NCBI GenBank assembly: GCA_963971535.1
Contig: CAXASK010002155.1
Span: 1 to 64,000, forward strand
DNA length: 64,000 nt
DNA from: Notolepis coatsorum
Taxonomy: Eukaryota; Chordata; Actinopteri; Aulopiformes; Paralepididae
Reading direction: 5' to 3'
Below are positions 44,500-54,264 of the stretch, in pieces. Position 1 is the first letter of the stretch. Every line of letters starts with the position of its first letter. The position numbers and the translations under genes are program-made. Under the pieces are notes generated by a model, which searched no databases, was not told where the DNA came from, and was given only the letters and a program-made list of their open reading frames with translations.

Positions 44500-44612
44500 C
44501 CGTTAAATTTTTTTTTATCTCGCTTTCCAAAAACACCTCGGGGGCCGGATGATACCCGCTGGCGGGCCGGATGCGGCCCGCGGGCCGTATCTCTGACATC
44601 CAGACACTTTAG
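44500..44612 (-). mobile_element. hAT-like non-coding fragment
   Basis: GGCCGGATGCGGCCCGCGGG is a block I associate with the terminal regions of fish Charlie/ZBED-like hAT elements. It may belong with the transposase fragment at 42719-43104. Confidence 0.45.
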
Positions 44613-45524
44613 TTTGTGCAGAGAGTTGAACAATGCCCAAAGAGGAGGAAAAACTAACCGGGGCTACTTATAGTAACTATATTTTTCCTTTTCTCATATC
44701 CTCGCACCGGGTCGTTTTAAAGACGATTTGCCCACCAGCGCGACACGCCACTTTGGCGACCTCTAGCGACTCGGTGTGCATATTTTTTAATACAATAATA
44801 TTATATATTATATGGATCGAATTAAAGCCCTAATTGTCGATTGCCCTTCAGGCGACAAAATCCGTTCAGCGGTTCTCGAGTTACATTGTCGATATGTTCT
44901 GCGTGCGCCGAAGCGCACGGCTGACTTTCTATTTTTTCAAATACCACTCCCGACGTCCGAGCCTCTACCTCCGTCAATCATTTGGCGATCTCGAAAATTA
45001 TTGGACAGGGTTGTAAAGAAGGAGTGTGTGGCTTTCCAATGGTACCCCATGTGGGAATCAGGGATCTAGTTGAAAACTCACGAGGCAAACCAGGAAGAGA
45101 ATTCTCCGTCGATAGCATTGGAGTCAATGAGGAAAGGGTTTTCAGAGCTCTTTTATTTTTTTCACTTTTTACCAAAACCGCATCTAAGCACTCATTCTGA
45201 ACGGACTTTTATAAAATTTGGACATGTACTACACAAGACTTCAGGCTATGGACCCAGGGTGTTTTTTCAGCCATACATTTTTTTTGGATATACTACTTCT
45301 GATATTGCAACTACTACAGAAATACGTGAGTAACAAGTTTTTCTACAACTCATGTTCAGACCTATGTTACTCTATTTCATTAGCACTAATGCTATAAGTA
45401 TAAAGTATAGTATTTTGGTTTTCAACAAAAGTATGCAGTCCTCAAGTTCAAGTAAAAAAATTGCCACTTTTGGGGGCGTCAGTTAAGAGGTTTTAACATA
45501 CTCAATAAATAATCGTATATTAAT
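44613..45524. other. unidentified DNA, no gene seen
   Basis: Short frames of up to 87 codons without recognisable domains. GTCGATATGTTCTGCGTGCG and nearby GC-rich blocks could be part of an unrecognised repeat. Confidence 0.35.
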
Positions 45525-45541
45525 TGTTCCCCCTATCTTTT

Positions 45542-46007
45542 TTTTTTTTTTATATTTTCCCCCCTCCTTTATCCTCAGTTTTTCTCCCATCCCAATGTTA
45601 GTCCTTATGCCAATTCCCAATCCCCTTCCTGGTCGCTGCGCACCTACCCCCTACGGTCGGTCTGGGAGAGTGGAGGCTATCACATGCTTCCTCCGACACA
45701 TGTGTAGCCAATCAACCGCTTCTTTTCACCTGGCAGCGCGGACTCTCACTGAGAGGGTGTAACGTGTGGAAGGATCACACTACCCCCCTTAGATCCTTTC
45801 CTCGCTGAGCAGGCGCCCCGACCGAACTGTAGGAGTCGCTGTTTACAATGACCAGGACCCACCCACCAGCTTTCCCACCCCTAACACTGCCAATTGTGTT
45901 AGTATGAACGACCAGCCAAGCTGGTAGCAATGCCGAGAGCTGGGCTCGAACCCAGCATCTCCTGCACTAGTGGCGAGCGCCTTGCCCACTGCGCCACTTA
46001 GCCGCTC
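45542..46007 (-). mobile_element. SINE-2, copy 2
   Basis: Minus orientation: poly-T on the left, tRNA-like head on the right (reverse strand GCGGCTAAGTGGCGCAGTGG … GCTGGGTTCGAGCCCAGC). Flanking TGTTCCCCCTATCTTT repeats at 45525-45540 and 46008-46023 form a ≥16-bp target duplication. Confidence 0.93.
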
Positions 46008-46041
46008 TGTTCCCCCTATCTTTTAAGTTAAATAATTTCAC

Positions 46042-46134
46042 TTAAACCTTTCACTACCACACTACAGAAGGTTAACCGTCTGTATGTGGTAGCGAAAGGG
46101 TTAACCTTCTATAGTGTGGTAGTGAAAGGGTTAA
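46042..46134. repeat. hairpin (inverted repeat) with GGTTAACC motifs
   Basis: AAACCTTTCACTACCACACT … AAGGTTAAC is inverted as GTTAACCTTC … AGTGTGGTAGTGAAAGGGTT. Related direct copies stand at 52038-52100. Confidence 0.82.
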
Positions 46135-47356
46135 CAACCTCTGTGCAACCATTTCTAGCCACTGTGTCCATGACGACAATAATGAACGCAGCCATAACAA
46201 TATGGTTTCCTTACGCAGAAAATATCGTCTGTTTCTAAAGTAGACTAAAGGTAAAGGGTAGAGGGAACTATTAATCTATGGTTATTTATTCACTATGTTA
46301 AAGTGACAATGTGTATTTTTTTATTTGTATTAATGAATATCCATTCTACATTCATTGCACACAACATCCACATGCACAGACTCACTTTAAACATTCACCT
46401 AACATTCACTTTAAACACTTAAACACCATATTGTATCTATTTATTCTTACAAATTTGCACTACCTCCTCCACCTCATTTTTGCATTTATTTTTCTTTTGC
46501 ACATTTTAGGTTTGTATATTGTATATTTTGTATAGTGTTTGGTCTTTATTATTTCACTTTTTTACTGTATGAAGCACAATCTCAGGAGGCTCATACAGAA
46601 CCAAGCATTTCACTATAATGTACATGTACCTTATATGTGACAAATAAAACAAAACTTGAAACTTGAACTTGAATCAAGTTCTGTCAAGTTCTGTACAGAG
46701 CAAATTGAGACCACCGGCGCTTCAATGCGGCACTCACCTACGCTGTTCTAGCCTCAAATGGTCTGGTGAGACACAATGTGTAGCTGTAAAATTAAATAAT
46801 AAAACATATTGTCACTTTAAGGGAAAATGATAGGAGTGTAAGTATCACCAGTTTGTTGACTTCATTCTGGATGTTTGATAGTGAAACGTCATTCAACTCT
46901 CTGCGTGGTTTCCTTCCAGTAATGCCTCTAGGACCTAGAGCTCATCAGTATTCCAGGAAGCTCTGTGGCAGAAACCCCCCGGATCCTGTGAGGAAAACAA
47001 GGTGTTGGTGTCATTGTAGGATTCACTTCTTCCACAATTGCTGTGATATGATTGTAGCCGCAGCCAGACAGAGGGAGGAGAGAGAGAGGATAGAGAGAGA
47101 GGAATGAGGGAGAGAGAGGGCCGAGGGAGACGAGGAATTGGATTTAGGAGCCAAATGGGAGGAATGGAAGGTGTTATCTCTCAAGATGAAACTGTTGGAA
47201 AACAGTTCATGGCGATTTAGGCTGCTCGTGTGGTTATTTTGAAAGGTCTTAGATTAGGCCTGCACATAGGAATGTTGTCAACATTTACACAGGCAAATAA
47301 GCTGTAGACATGCAGGGGTAGGGTAAGAACTTGTAGATGCATGCATCAAGCTTTCT
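46135..47356. other. unique-looking DNA with one retroelement tail
   Basis: Bases 46545-46670 (CAGAACCAAGCATTTCACT, ACTTGAAACTTGAACTTGAA) match the inverted fragment at 39576-39650. The remainder shows no gene, only a GA-rich stretch at 47070-47130. Confidence 0.4.
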
Positions 47357-47655
47357 AAAAGCTGATATCAACATATCAACAAACTGATATCAAGCTATCT
47401 AAAAACTGATATCAAGCTATCTAAAAACTGATATCAAGCTATCTACAAACTGATATCAAGCTACAGTATTTAAAAGCTGATATCAACATGTCAAAAAACT
47501 AATATCTAGCTATCGAAAAACTGATATCAAGCTACAGTATCTAAAAGCTGATATCAACATATCAAAAAACTGATATAAAAAAATGGATATCAAGCTATAT
47601 AAATACTGATATTAAGCTATCTACAAATTGATATAAAGCTATCTAAAAACCGATA
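47357..47655. repeat. 22-bp minisatellite, degenerate
   Basis: About 13 irregular copies of CTGATATCAAGCTATCTAAAAA, varying in length and sequence. The L2 copy to the right begins within it. Confidence 0.88.
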
Positions 47656-49735
47656 TTACATTTACATTTACATTTAGTCATTTAGCTGACGCTTTTATCC
47701 AAAGCGACTTACAAGTTCTGTACGACAAGTCATCAGGAAGGGTACAACTCTATCAGCTGAGTAACAATGTTCATCAAAGTGTTGTGTGCTACAGTGTAGG
47801 TTAGTTTATTAGGACAAGTGCATGACAGTAAGGTTAGTTGGGGTTAGATATATATATATCTTTTCTTTTTTTTCTTCAGATAATGGTTGAAGAAGTGCGT
47901 CTTTAGTCGACGGCGAAAGATTGGACGGGTTTCGGCTGTCCTAACTGGGGTGGGTAGTTCATTCCACTATTGTGGGGCAAGGACTGAGAATAGGCAACTT
48001 CTCTTTGATGACCTTCCCGGAGCTTAGATAGAAGTAGGTCTGAGGCGGCCAGAAGATGCAGAGCGTAGGGGTCTTGAGGGTGTGTAGTTAGAGACCATTG
48101 ACCGGAGGTAGGCGGGAGCGGTTCCCTTTGCGGCACAGTATGCCAGGTCAAGGGCCTTGAAGCGGATTCGTGCAGAAATGGGGAGCCAGTGCAGGTCCCT
48201 AGGAAGTGGGGTGACATGGGCCGACTTCGGTAGGAGATCAGGCGGGCCGCTGCGTTCTGAATGAGTTGAAGAGGCTTGGTGGCAGTGGTCGGAAGGCCAG
48301 CAAGCAGTGCGTTGCAGTAGTCGAGGCGGGAGATGACTGTTGATTGGACGAGGAGTTGGGTGGCTTCTTTTGTCAGGAAGGGGCGGATCCTTCTGACGTT
48401 GCTCAGGAGGAATCTGCAGGTTCTGGTTGTCATTGCGATGTGAGCAGAGAAGTTCAACTGGTCATCGAGGACAACACCAATGTTCTTGGCGGTCGGGGAT
48501 GTGGTCACAGCTGCATTCTCGACTGTGATGGAAAGGTCGGTCAGGGGGGAGGATTTGACCGGCAGGTGGAGCAATTCTGTTTTGCTTAGGTTCAGTTTGA
48601 GGTGGTTGGTCGTCATCCAGACGGAGATGTCAGACAGACAGGCCAAGATCCGCTCAGAGACGTGGATATCTGAGGGAGGGAAGGAGAGGAAGAGTTGAGT
48701 ATCATCGGCATAACAATGATACGAGAAGCCATGAGACGTGATAATGTTACCCAGTGATTTAGTGTAGAGGGAGAAGAGAAGGGGTCCTAGGACCGAGCCC
48801 TGGGGGACACCCGTCCGCAGGGGGCAGGTGGCCGACAGGGTCCCTCTTGGTAGGAGCGGTCATTGAGGTATGATGTCAGCCATGTCAGCGCAGAGCCAGC
48901 CACTCCCATTCTTGCGAGGGCCGCGAGGAGGATCTGATGGTTGACTGTGTCGAAGGCTGCAAATAGATCTAGGAGAATCAGGACAGAGGAGAGGCCTTTC
49001 GCTTTTGCTAAGTAAAGTGCCTCTGTGACCGCAATGAGGGTCGTTTCTGTGGATTGGCCAGTCCGGAAGCCAGACTGATTAGGGTCTAGGAGGTCATTCT
49101 GTAAGAGATAAGCAGTAAGTTGGTCGGATACAGCACATTCAAGTGTTTTAGAAAGTAAGGAGAGAAGAGAGACAGGGCGATAGTTGCTTATGACGGTTGG
49201 GTTTTTTATGAGCGGCGTGACACTGGCTTGTTTTACGGAGGTGGGGACCACCCCCGAGTTGAGTGAGGAGTTGATGGTTGCAGTTAGAAATGGGAGGATG
49301 TCCAGTGCTATGGTCTGGAGGAGTGGGGAGGGTAGCTGGTCCAGCTGGCATGTAGTCGGACGGTTCGACGTTACCAGTGTCAGGGTCTCGGCTTCTGTAA
49401 TGGGAGAGAAAGATGACAGAGTGAAGGATGAGGTTCTGGATTCAGTGTTTGGAATGGGTGGGGGTTGGGAGAAGGAGCTGCGGATGTTCTCCACTTTTTC
49501 CTCAAAGAAGATCGCAAAGTCTTCAGCAGAGAAAGATGAGGGAGGGGGGATGGGGGGGGAGTGAGGAGGGAGGACATGGTCATGGTAGCATGCAGTTTGC
49601 GAAGATTCTTGGCAGAGGCCTCGATCCTATGGTGAAAGAAAGAAGCTTTGGCATTAGTAATGGTTTTGGAGAATGTTAACAACAGGTTGTGATATGTGTC
49701 GATGTCAGCAGTGAGGCGTGACTTTCTATACTTAT
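47656..49735 (-). mobile_element. L2-like LINE, longer but decayed copy
   Basis: The 3' tail (ACATTT)n on the left is followed by the reverse of the RT ORF. It is 5'-truncated near 49735 (KYRKSRLTADIDTYHN on the minus strand), within the linker before the RT domain, so the endonuclease is missing. It extends about 640 bp further 5' than the copy at 27024. Confidence 0.9.
47903..49682 (-). pseudogene. L2-like reverse transcriptase with frameshifts
   Basis: Reading leftwards: FSKTITNAKASFFHHRIEAS, a frame change near 49490, then CQLDQLPSPLLQTIALDILP, SNYRPVSLLSLLSKTLE and LDLFAAFDTVNHQILL. A ~10-bp deletion relative to the 27023 copy removes the reading frame after LNDRSYQ (near 48848). YADD is still encoded at about 48703-48714. 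The frame after RISKLxx resumes at 48646 and shifts again near 48235, where 4 bp are missing after AARLIS. It is inactive. Confidence 0.88.
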
Positions 49736-49917
49736 ACCATATAGTTCTTTGGGTTTCCCTTTTAGTTAACGTTATACATAACGCTAGTAAAAATGCAACT
49801 TAACTTACCCAGTACTGGTGTTTCTCCGCCTGTTAGCTGTGGTGCGTCTCTCTCTCTCCAGTCCGCGAGCCGTTTGAATTAAAATGTAACGTGAAGAACG
49901 GAACTGTTTTAAATTGG
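49736..49917. other. short unidentified segment
   Basis: No feature recognised. Confidence 0.3.
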
Positions 49918-50160
49918 TGGGCGCTTCGAACGAACACCCGTGGTTGGTTGAACCAGCCTAAAGCCTGCCTTCACACAGGCTCGTGGTTGGTTGAACCAGC
50001 CTAAAGCCCGCCTTCACACGGGCTCGTGGTTGGTTGAACCAGCCTAAAGCCCGCCTTCACACAGGGCTCGTGGTTGGTTGAACCAGCCTAAAGCCCGCCT
50101 TCACACAGGCTCGTGGTTGGTTGAACCAGCCTAAAGCCCGCCCTCACACGGGCTTGTGGT
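49918..50160. repeat. ~43-bp minisatellite, about five copies
   Basis: Unit GGCTCGTGGTTGGTTGAACC + AGCCTAAAGCCCGCCTTCACACA. Copies differ by one or two bases. Confidence 0.93.
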
Positions 50161-50271
50161 TAATTAATTAATTAATTTGATTTCATCTTTATTTATTAAT
50201 GAATGAATGAATGAATGAATGAACGAATGAATGAATCAATGAATGAATGAATGAATGAATGAATGAATGAA
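50161..50271. repeat. (TTAA)n and (TGAA)n tail of LINE-A
   Basis: A tetranucleotide tract abutting the LINE-A 3' end, on its minus strand. Confidence 0.85.
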
Positions 50272-52045
50272 AACTTTATTTAACAGATTGCAGAATGGGT
50301 ACAATACAGTACGGCTCAATACACACAATTGTTAAGGGGATGCAGACCAGAGAAAGACGTTTGTCTTGTTTACATCAGGGTCCCCCATTTTCAATTTATA
50401 TTGACATTTATGACATACACAACATACATGACATTTATGGCATAGGGACATACAGGTATTTAGTACTGATACATTTGTGACATAAACGGTATTCAAATAT
50501 AAAGTACTGTTACCCATAGATCCTGACAGAGTATATACATATGATGGGGAGGGGACTGTACATTAGGAGGGGGTGGGTGGGTGGGAGAGAAATATACATA
50601 CGGTGGGGTGGAGACTGTACATTTGGAGGGGGTGGGTGGGTGGGAGAGAAATATACCTACGGCGGAGAGAGAATATATACATGCGGTGGGGAGGAGACTG
50701 TCTATTAGGAGGGGGTGGGGGGTTTGGGCATTTACGGTGGCCAGTTTCGAATTGCAGCCTCCCGTAGGTGCTCTTTAAGAGCGGTTTTGAATGTGGGTAG
50801 GGATTCACATTCCTTTACAGCTTTGGGTAGGGCGTTCCACATTGATGTGGCATAATTGCAAAACGTGTTTAGTCCCTTGTTTGAGCCGAATCTGGGTTTA
50901 ACATGATTTGTTGAGCTTCCTCTGGTGTAGTGGTCGTGGTATTCACTGACCTTTGGGAAGTATTTTGACATGTACATGGGTACCTTAGTCGTATGTATAG
51001 TGCATCTTGTAGACCAGGCCCATTGCAAGTTGCTGTACTCTGTCGTCTACTCTAAGCCATCCTAGGTTGTCAAAGTGGGCAGGGGTGAGGTGGGTTCTAG
51101 GAGTAAGGTCAAGCAGTAGTCTGACCAGTTTATTTTGTGATGTTTGTAATTTTGTTTTTAGCGCCTTTGAGGTGCTTTGGTACCATGAGGTGCAAGCATA
51201 GTCGTAGTGATGATGAGTGTTCCTGCCAGAGTCATGGACATGTCATTTGCATAAATTAGGAACAGTAGCGGTCCTAGTATGCTTCCTTGTGGAACACCAC
51301 AGCTCACTGGGAGGGGGGGATAGGGTACCGTTTACCTCCACCATCTGTTCTCTCCCCTCCAGGTAGGATTGCATCCAGCTCACTGATAGACTATCAAAAC
51401 CAATTGCTTTTATCCTGTCAATCAGAATAGAGTGATTGACAGTGTCGAAGGCCTTTTGTAGGTCCAGCATGACCATGCCGCAGTATTTGCCCGCGTCCAC
51501 CTCTTGTTTGATGTGGTCATTCAAATAGAGAAGGCATGTGTCAGTGGAGTGGGATGTTCTGAAGCCAGATTATATTAGATTAGATTTTTTTCCGCAAGGT
51601 ACTTTTCGACCTGTTCCTATACTATTTTTTCCATGACTTTCGAGATGGAGGTAAGAATAGAAACAGGGCGGTAGTTGCCTGGGTCTAATTTGCTGCCATT
51701 TTTGTGCAGGTGGGTTACTCGCAATTTTGAAGTCTTTGGGTACGTGTCCCTGTTTTATGGAGAGGTTTATTATGTGTGTGATGACTGGGGTGATGGCGGC
51801 TGCTGAGTCTCTGAGGAATTTGGAGGGGATATTGGATCTCATTCACCAACGACTTACGACAAAAAGATGAAATTCTTTTTTGCAGTTTTGATCATGGAGT
51901 TTACTTCATTTCTTAGTCTGTTTCTTTGCAGTTTGAGTTCAGTCACGTGGGCTTGGAGTTCACTGCTCGAGCTTTTGGTAAGCTTTGACTGACTTTTATG
52001 AAACTCAGAGCATTTTTTGTCTCTGGTTTTCATAGCGGTAACCAT
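50272..52045 (-). mobile_element. LINE-A, largest copy
   Basis: 3' UTR (50272-50730), ORF C-terminus (50732-51120) and part of the RT (51180-51850), then an upstream segment with KTRDKKCSEFHKSQSKLTKS and LRNEVNSMIKTAKKNFIF near 52030-51870. It defines the family's order and shows the uninterrupted site used by the long-TIR element near 50985. Confidence 0.88.
50732..52045 (-). pseudogene. LINE-A reverse transcriptase, broken
   Basis: Pieces in order on the minus strand: IPSKFLRDSAAAITPVITHI (51842-51780), several frame changes, SGFRTSHSTDTCLLYLNDHI, MVMLDLQKAFDTVNHSILID (motif A) and SYLEGREQMVEVNGTLSPPP. PQGSILGPLLFLIYANDMS follows near 51290-51235. An internal deletion then removes the YADD motif. 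The C-terminus is KYFPKVSEYHDHYTRGSSTN … MWNALPKAVKECESLPTFKT. The order and motifs place it in the Jockey/CR1/L2/I group of non-LTR elements. I cannot assign a clade. Confidence 0.85.
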
Positions 52046-52100
52046 CTGTAGTGTGATAGTAAAGGGTTAACCTTCTCTGTAGTGTGGCAGTGAAAGGGTT
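52038..52100. repeat. direct repeats related to the 46042 hairpin
   Basis: Two tandem copies of ATCTGTAGTGTGATAGTAAA-GGGTTAAC-like sequence. Confidence 0.7.
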
Positions 52101-52467
52101 AAGAACACATTCATATTTACAATGATGACCTGGCGAGAGGACAAAGAGCCAGAGGAGCCAGAGGTAAGGGAAATAATTAAAACACACATCAAACAAACAA
52201 CCAAATACAATTACAAGGTAATACATGAAGCAGAACAGACTATTTACATGTCAGTTAAAAGTTGCAGGTGTATGTAAACAACTTTGCGATAGCCGGGTTG
52301 TACATAAGCGCATATTGTAACATTATTGATATACATATGCCCCACCTGTTGACTCACAGTGATCCAGACCTTTATTTAAATTATTCTGGTATGTTTGGAT
52401 CCTTATTCCTACCTACCTCTTCTCATTGCTGCTATGACACCTGCATTTCCCTACGGATGAATAAAGG
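52101..52467. other. unidentified DNA ending in a retroelement-like tail
   Basis: TTTCCCTACGGATGAATAAAGG at 52446-52467 resembles fish LINE tails and, joined to 58254, reads on as TTTATCTTATCTTGC. The LTR element therefore inserted into an older tail. Confidence 0.5.
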
Positions 52468-53169
52468 TGTGAGGGCTGGCCCAGTACTGCACGCTTCCAG
52501 GTACCAATTACCTTCACGCACCTGAAGGGAGTTTCAAATCAGCTCGATGGGAGCCCTTATATACTCAGGGTTTCTGAACGTTCAGTGTCGGGTCGTTTTG
52601 CTTAACACCACCTGCTGCTTGTTCCTCCCGTGTTGTTTCTCCATTGTTTTCTCCAGTACGTTTTCCTGGAGATCGCCGCTGTTACCCCTCTCTGCCCTGT
52701 GGACCCGTGCCTCGTTTTTCTCCCGTTGCCCTCGGTGAGTTTTTGGAAATATATTTTTGATGTTCTGTTTTCCTCATTCTTTCCTGGACTCAAGACCTGC
52801 ATTCTGTTTTTGTGTGTTCCGTTAACACTGAAGAGGTGTCGCTTGTTTTAGTTACTGGACTCTACTTATTACTGGACTGCCTCGTAATCCCTACGCTCGC
52901 TTATTGACACTCTTTTTCTCTGTTCCTCCCGAGTGGATATACAAGAAGCTGCAGAGCCGCAGAGCCAGGGCCGCAGCGCCACAGAGCCAACTCTGCTCTG
53001 GGCCGAGCAGCAGAGCCGCAGAGCCTACTCTGCTCAAGGACATTCCCCCTGAATGCTTTATGTTGTTTTTTTGCTCTTTCTGTTTGTAAATAAATACGCC
53101 CATTGTTTTTGGCTAACTCTGAACTACCTGTCTGTGTCGTGCTGTTGGGGTTGTTTACAAACCTTAACA
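52468..53169 (+). repeat. 5' LTR of the sushi-like element
   Basis: U3 holds a TATA box TTATATAC (52558-52565). The predicted RNA start lies near 52587. AATAAA lies near 53090. The end is TTAACA. Confidence 0.93.
52558..52596 (+). promoter_or_regulatory. LTR TATA box and self-priming 5' RNA end
   Basis: GTCGGGTCGT (52587-52596), about 29 bp after TTATATAC, is exactly complementary to ACGACCCGAC (53172-53181) just behind the LTR. In Tf1 and sushi elements the RNA 5' end folds back on the primer site and is cleaved to prime reverse transcription. This pair fits that scheme. Confidence 0.75.
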
Positions 53170-53182
53170 TTACGACCCGACC
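53170..53182 (+). other. primer-binding site (self-complementary)
   Basis: Immediately after the LTR end, TTACGACCCGACC lies next to the gag ATG at 53183. It pairs with the LTR, not with an obvious tRNA 3' end. Confidence 0.75.
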
Positions 53183-54264
53183 ATGTCGACCCCAGCCGAC
53201 ACAGACAGTGTTAGAGCAGCCTTGGCAGGTCAGATCCAGCTGACCAATGACCACACCCAACAGCTAGACGCGGCTGCGGCTGCTGTGCAGGACCTCCGGG
53301 CCCAGGTTCAGCCTATCCGGATTTCTCTTGACACTCTGACCACCCAGCAGACTGCCCAGGGTAATCAGGAGGCTGATATTCTGCACCAGTTGCAGGCTCT
53401 CAGTGCAGCATTTAACACCCTGCTTTTAACCCCACCTGTGGCAGGAGTTCCAGCCGGACCACCACCTGCCGCCGCGACTAACCCTGCGCCTCCTGACCCC
53501 GCTCCTCGGGAGCCCCATCTCTCCAACCCACGATTGTTCAACGGTAACTTCGAGGACTGTGCCATGTTCATCATGCAATGTGACTTAGTTTTCATTCATC
53601 AACCCAGCAGATTTACGAGAGAGGGAGCCCGGGTGGCTTACATGACTAACCTGCTCACAGGCCGAGCAGCACAGCACTGCTTCCTGGTCAATGAGGGCTG
53701 ACTTCTGTTTTTCATACACAGATTTTGTGGCTCCGCAGGGTTTTCCACCACCCAGCTCGTGGCCAGGACCCAGGAGCCCGGTTGGGCACCTTCCGGAAGG
53801 GCAGTGGCAGTGTCACCGTCTATGCGCTGGAGTTCAGACTGGCCGCGACCGAGAGTTGTTGGAATGATCGGGCGCTTCATCTCACTTTTCTGAAGAGGCT
53901 CAACGACGCTGTGAGGGACCAGCTCGCCACCCGGGAGGAGCCCGATTAGCTCGAGGCCCTAATCAGCCTCGCCATCCGCATCGACGGACGCCTCCGGGAG
54001 AGAAGGCGCGAGCGAGCCCGACTGGGACCCCCAGCCGCTCCCCAGACCTCCCGCACTCGTGACTGGACTGCTGATCGTCCTGTCTCCTCCGCGACAGGTG
54101 GCCTTTTTCCCTCCCGACCTGTGACCAAGGAGGAACCCATGCAGCTGGGACGCACACACCTTAGCCCGGCCGAACGGGAGTCCCGGCTCAGGTCCGGCCT
54201 TTGTCTCTACTGCGGCCTGGATGGACACCGTATCAACAATTGTCCTACCCGGCCAAAAGACTAG
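53183..54264 (+). pseudogene. gag, frameshifted
   Basis: Starts MSTPADTDSVRAALAGQIQL, with a helical region and a Pro/Ala stretch. The capsid-like part LSNPRLFNGNFEDCAMFIMQ … FTREGARVAYMTNLLTGRAA stops at 53701 (TGA). The protein continues in another frame from about 53725 (GSGSVTVYALEFRLAATESC, LHLTFLKRLNDAVRDQLATR), with a further in-frame TAG at 53947. It ends in a zinc knuckle [14 protein letters not shown] (C-x2-C-x4-H-x4-C) at about 54205-54246, stopping at 54264. Gag packages element RNA. This copy cannot make it whole. The same domain type gave rise to host PEG10/RTL genes in mammals. Confidence 0.9.
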
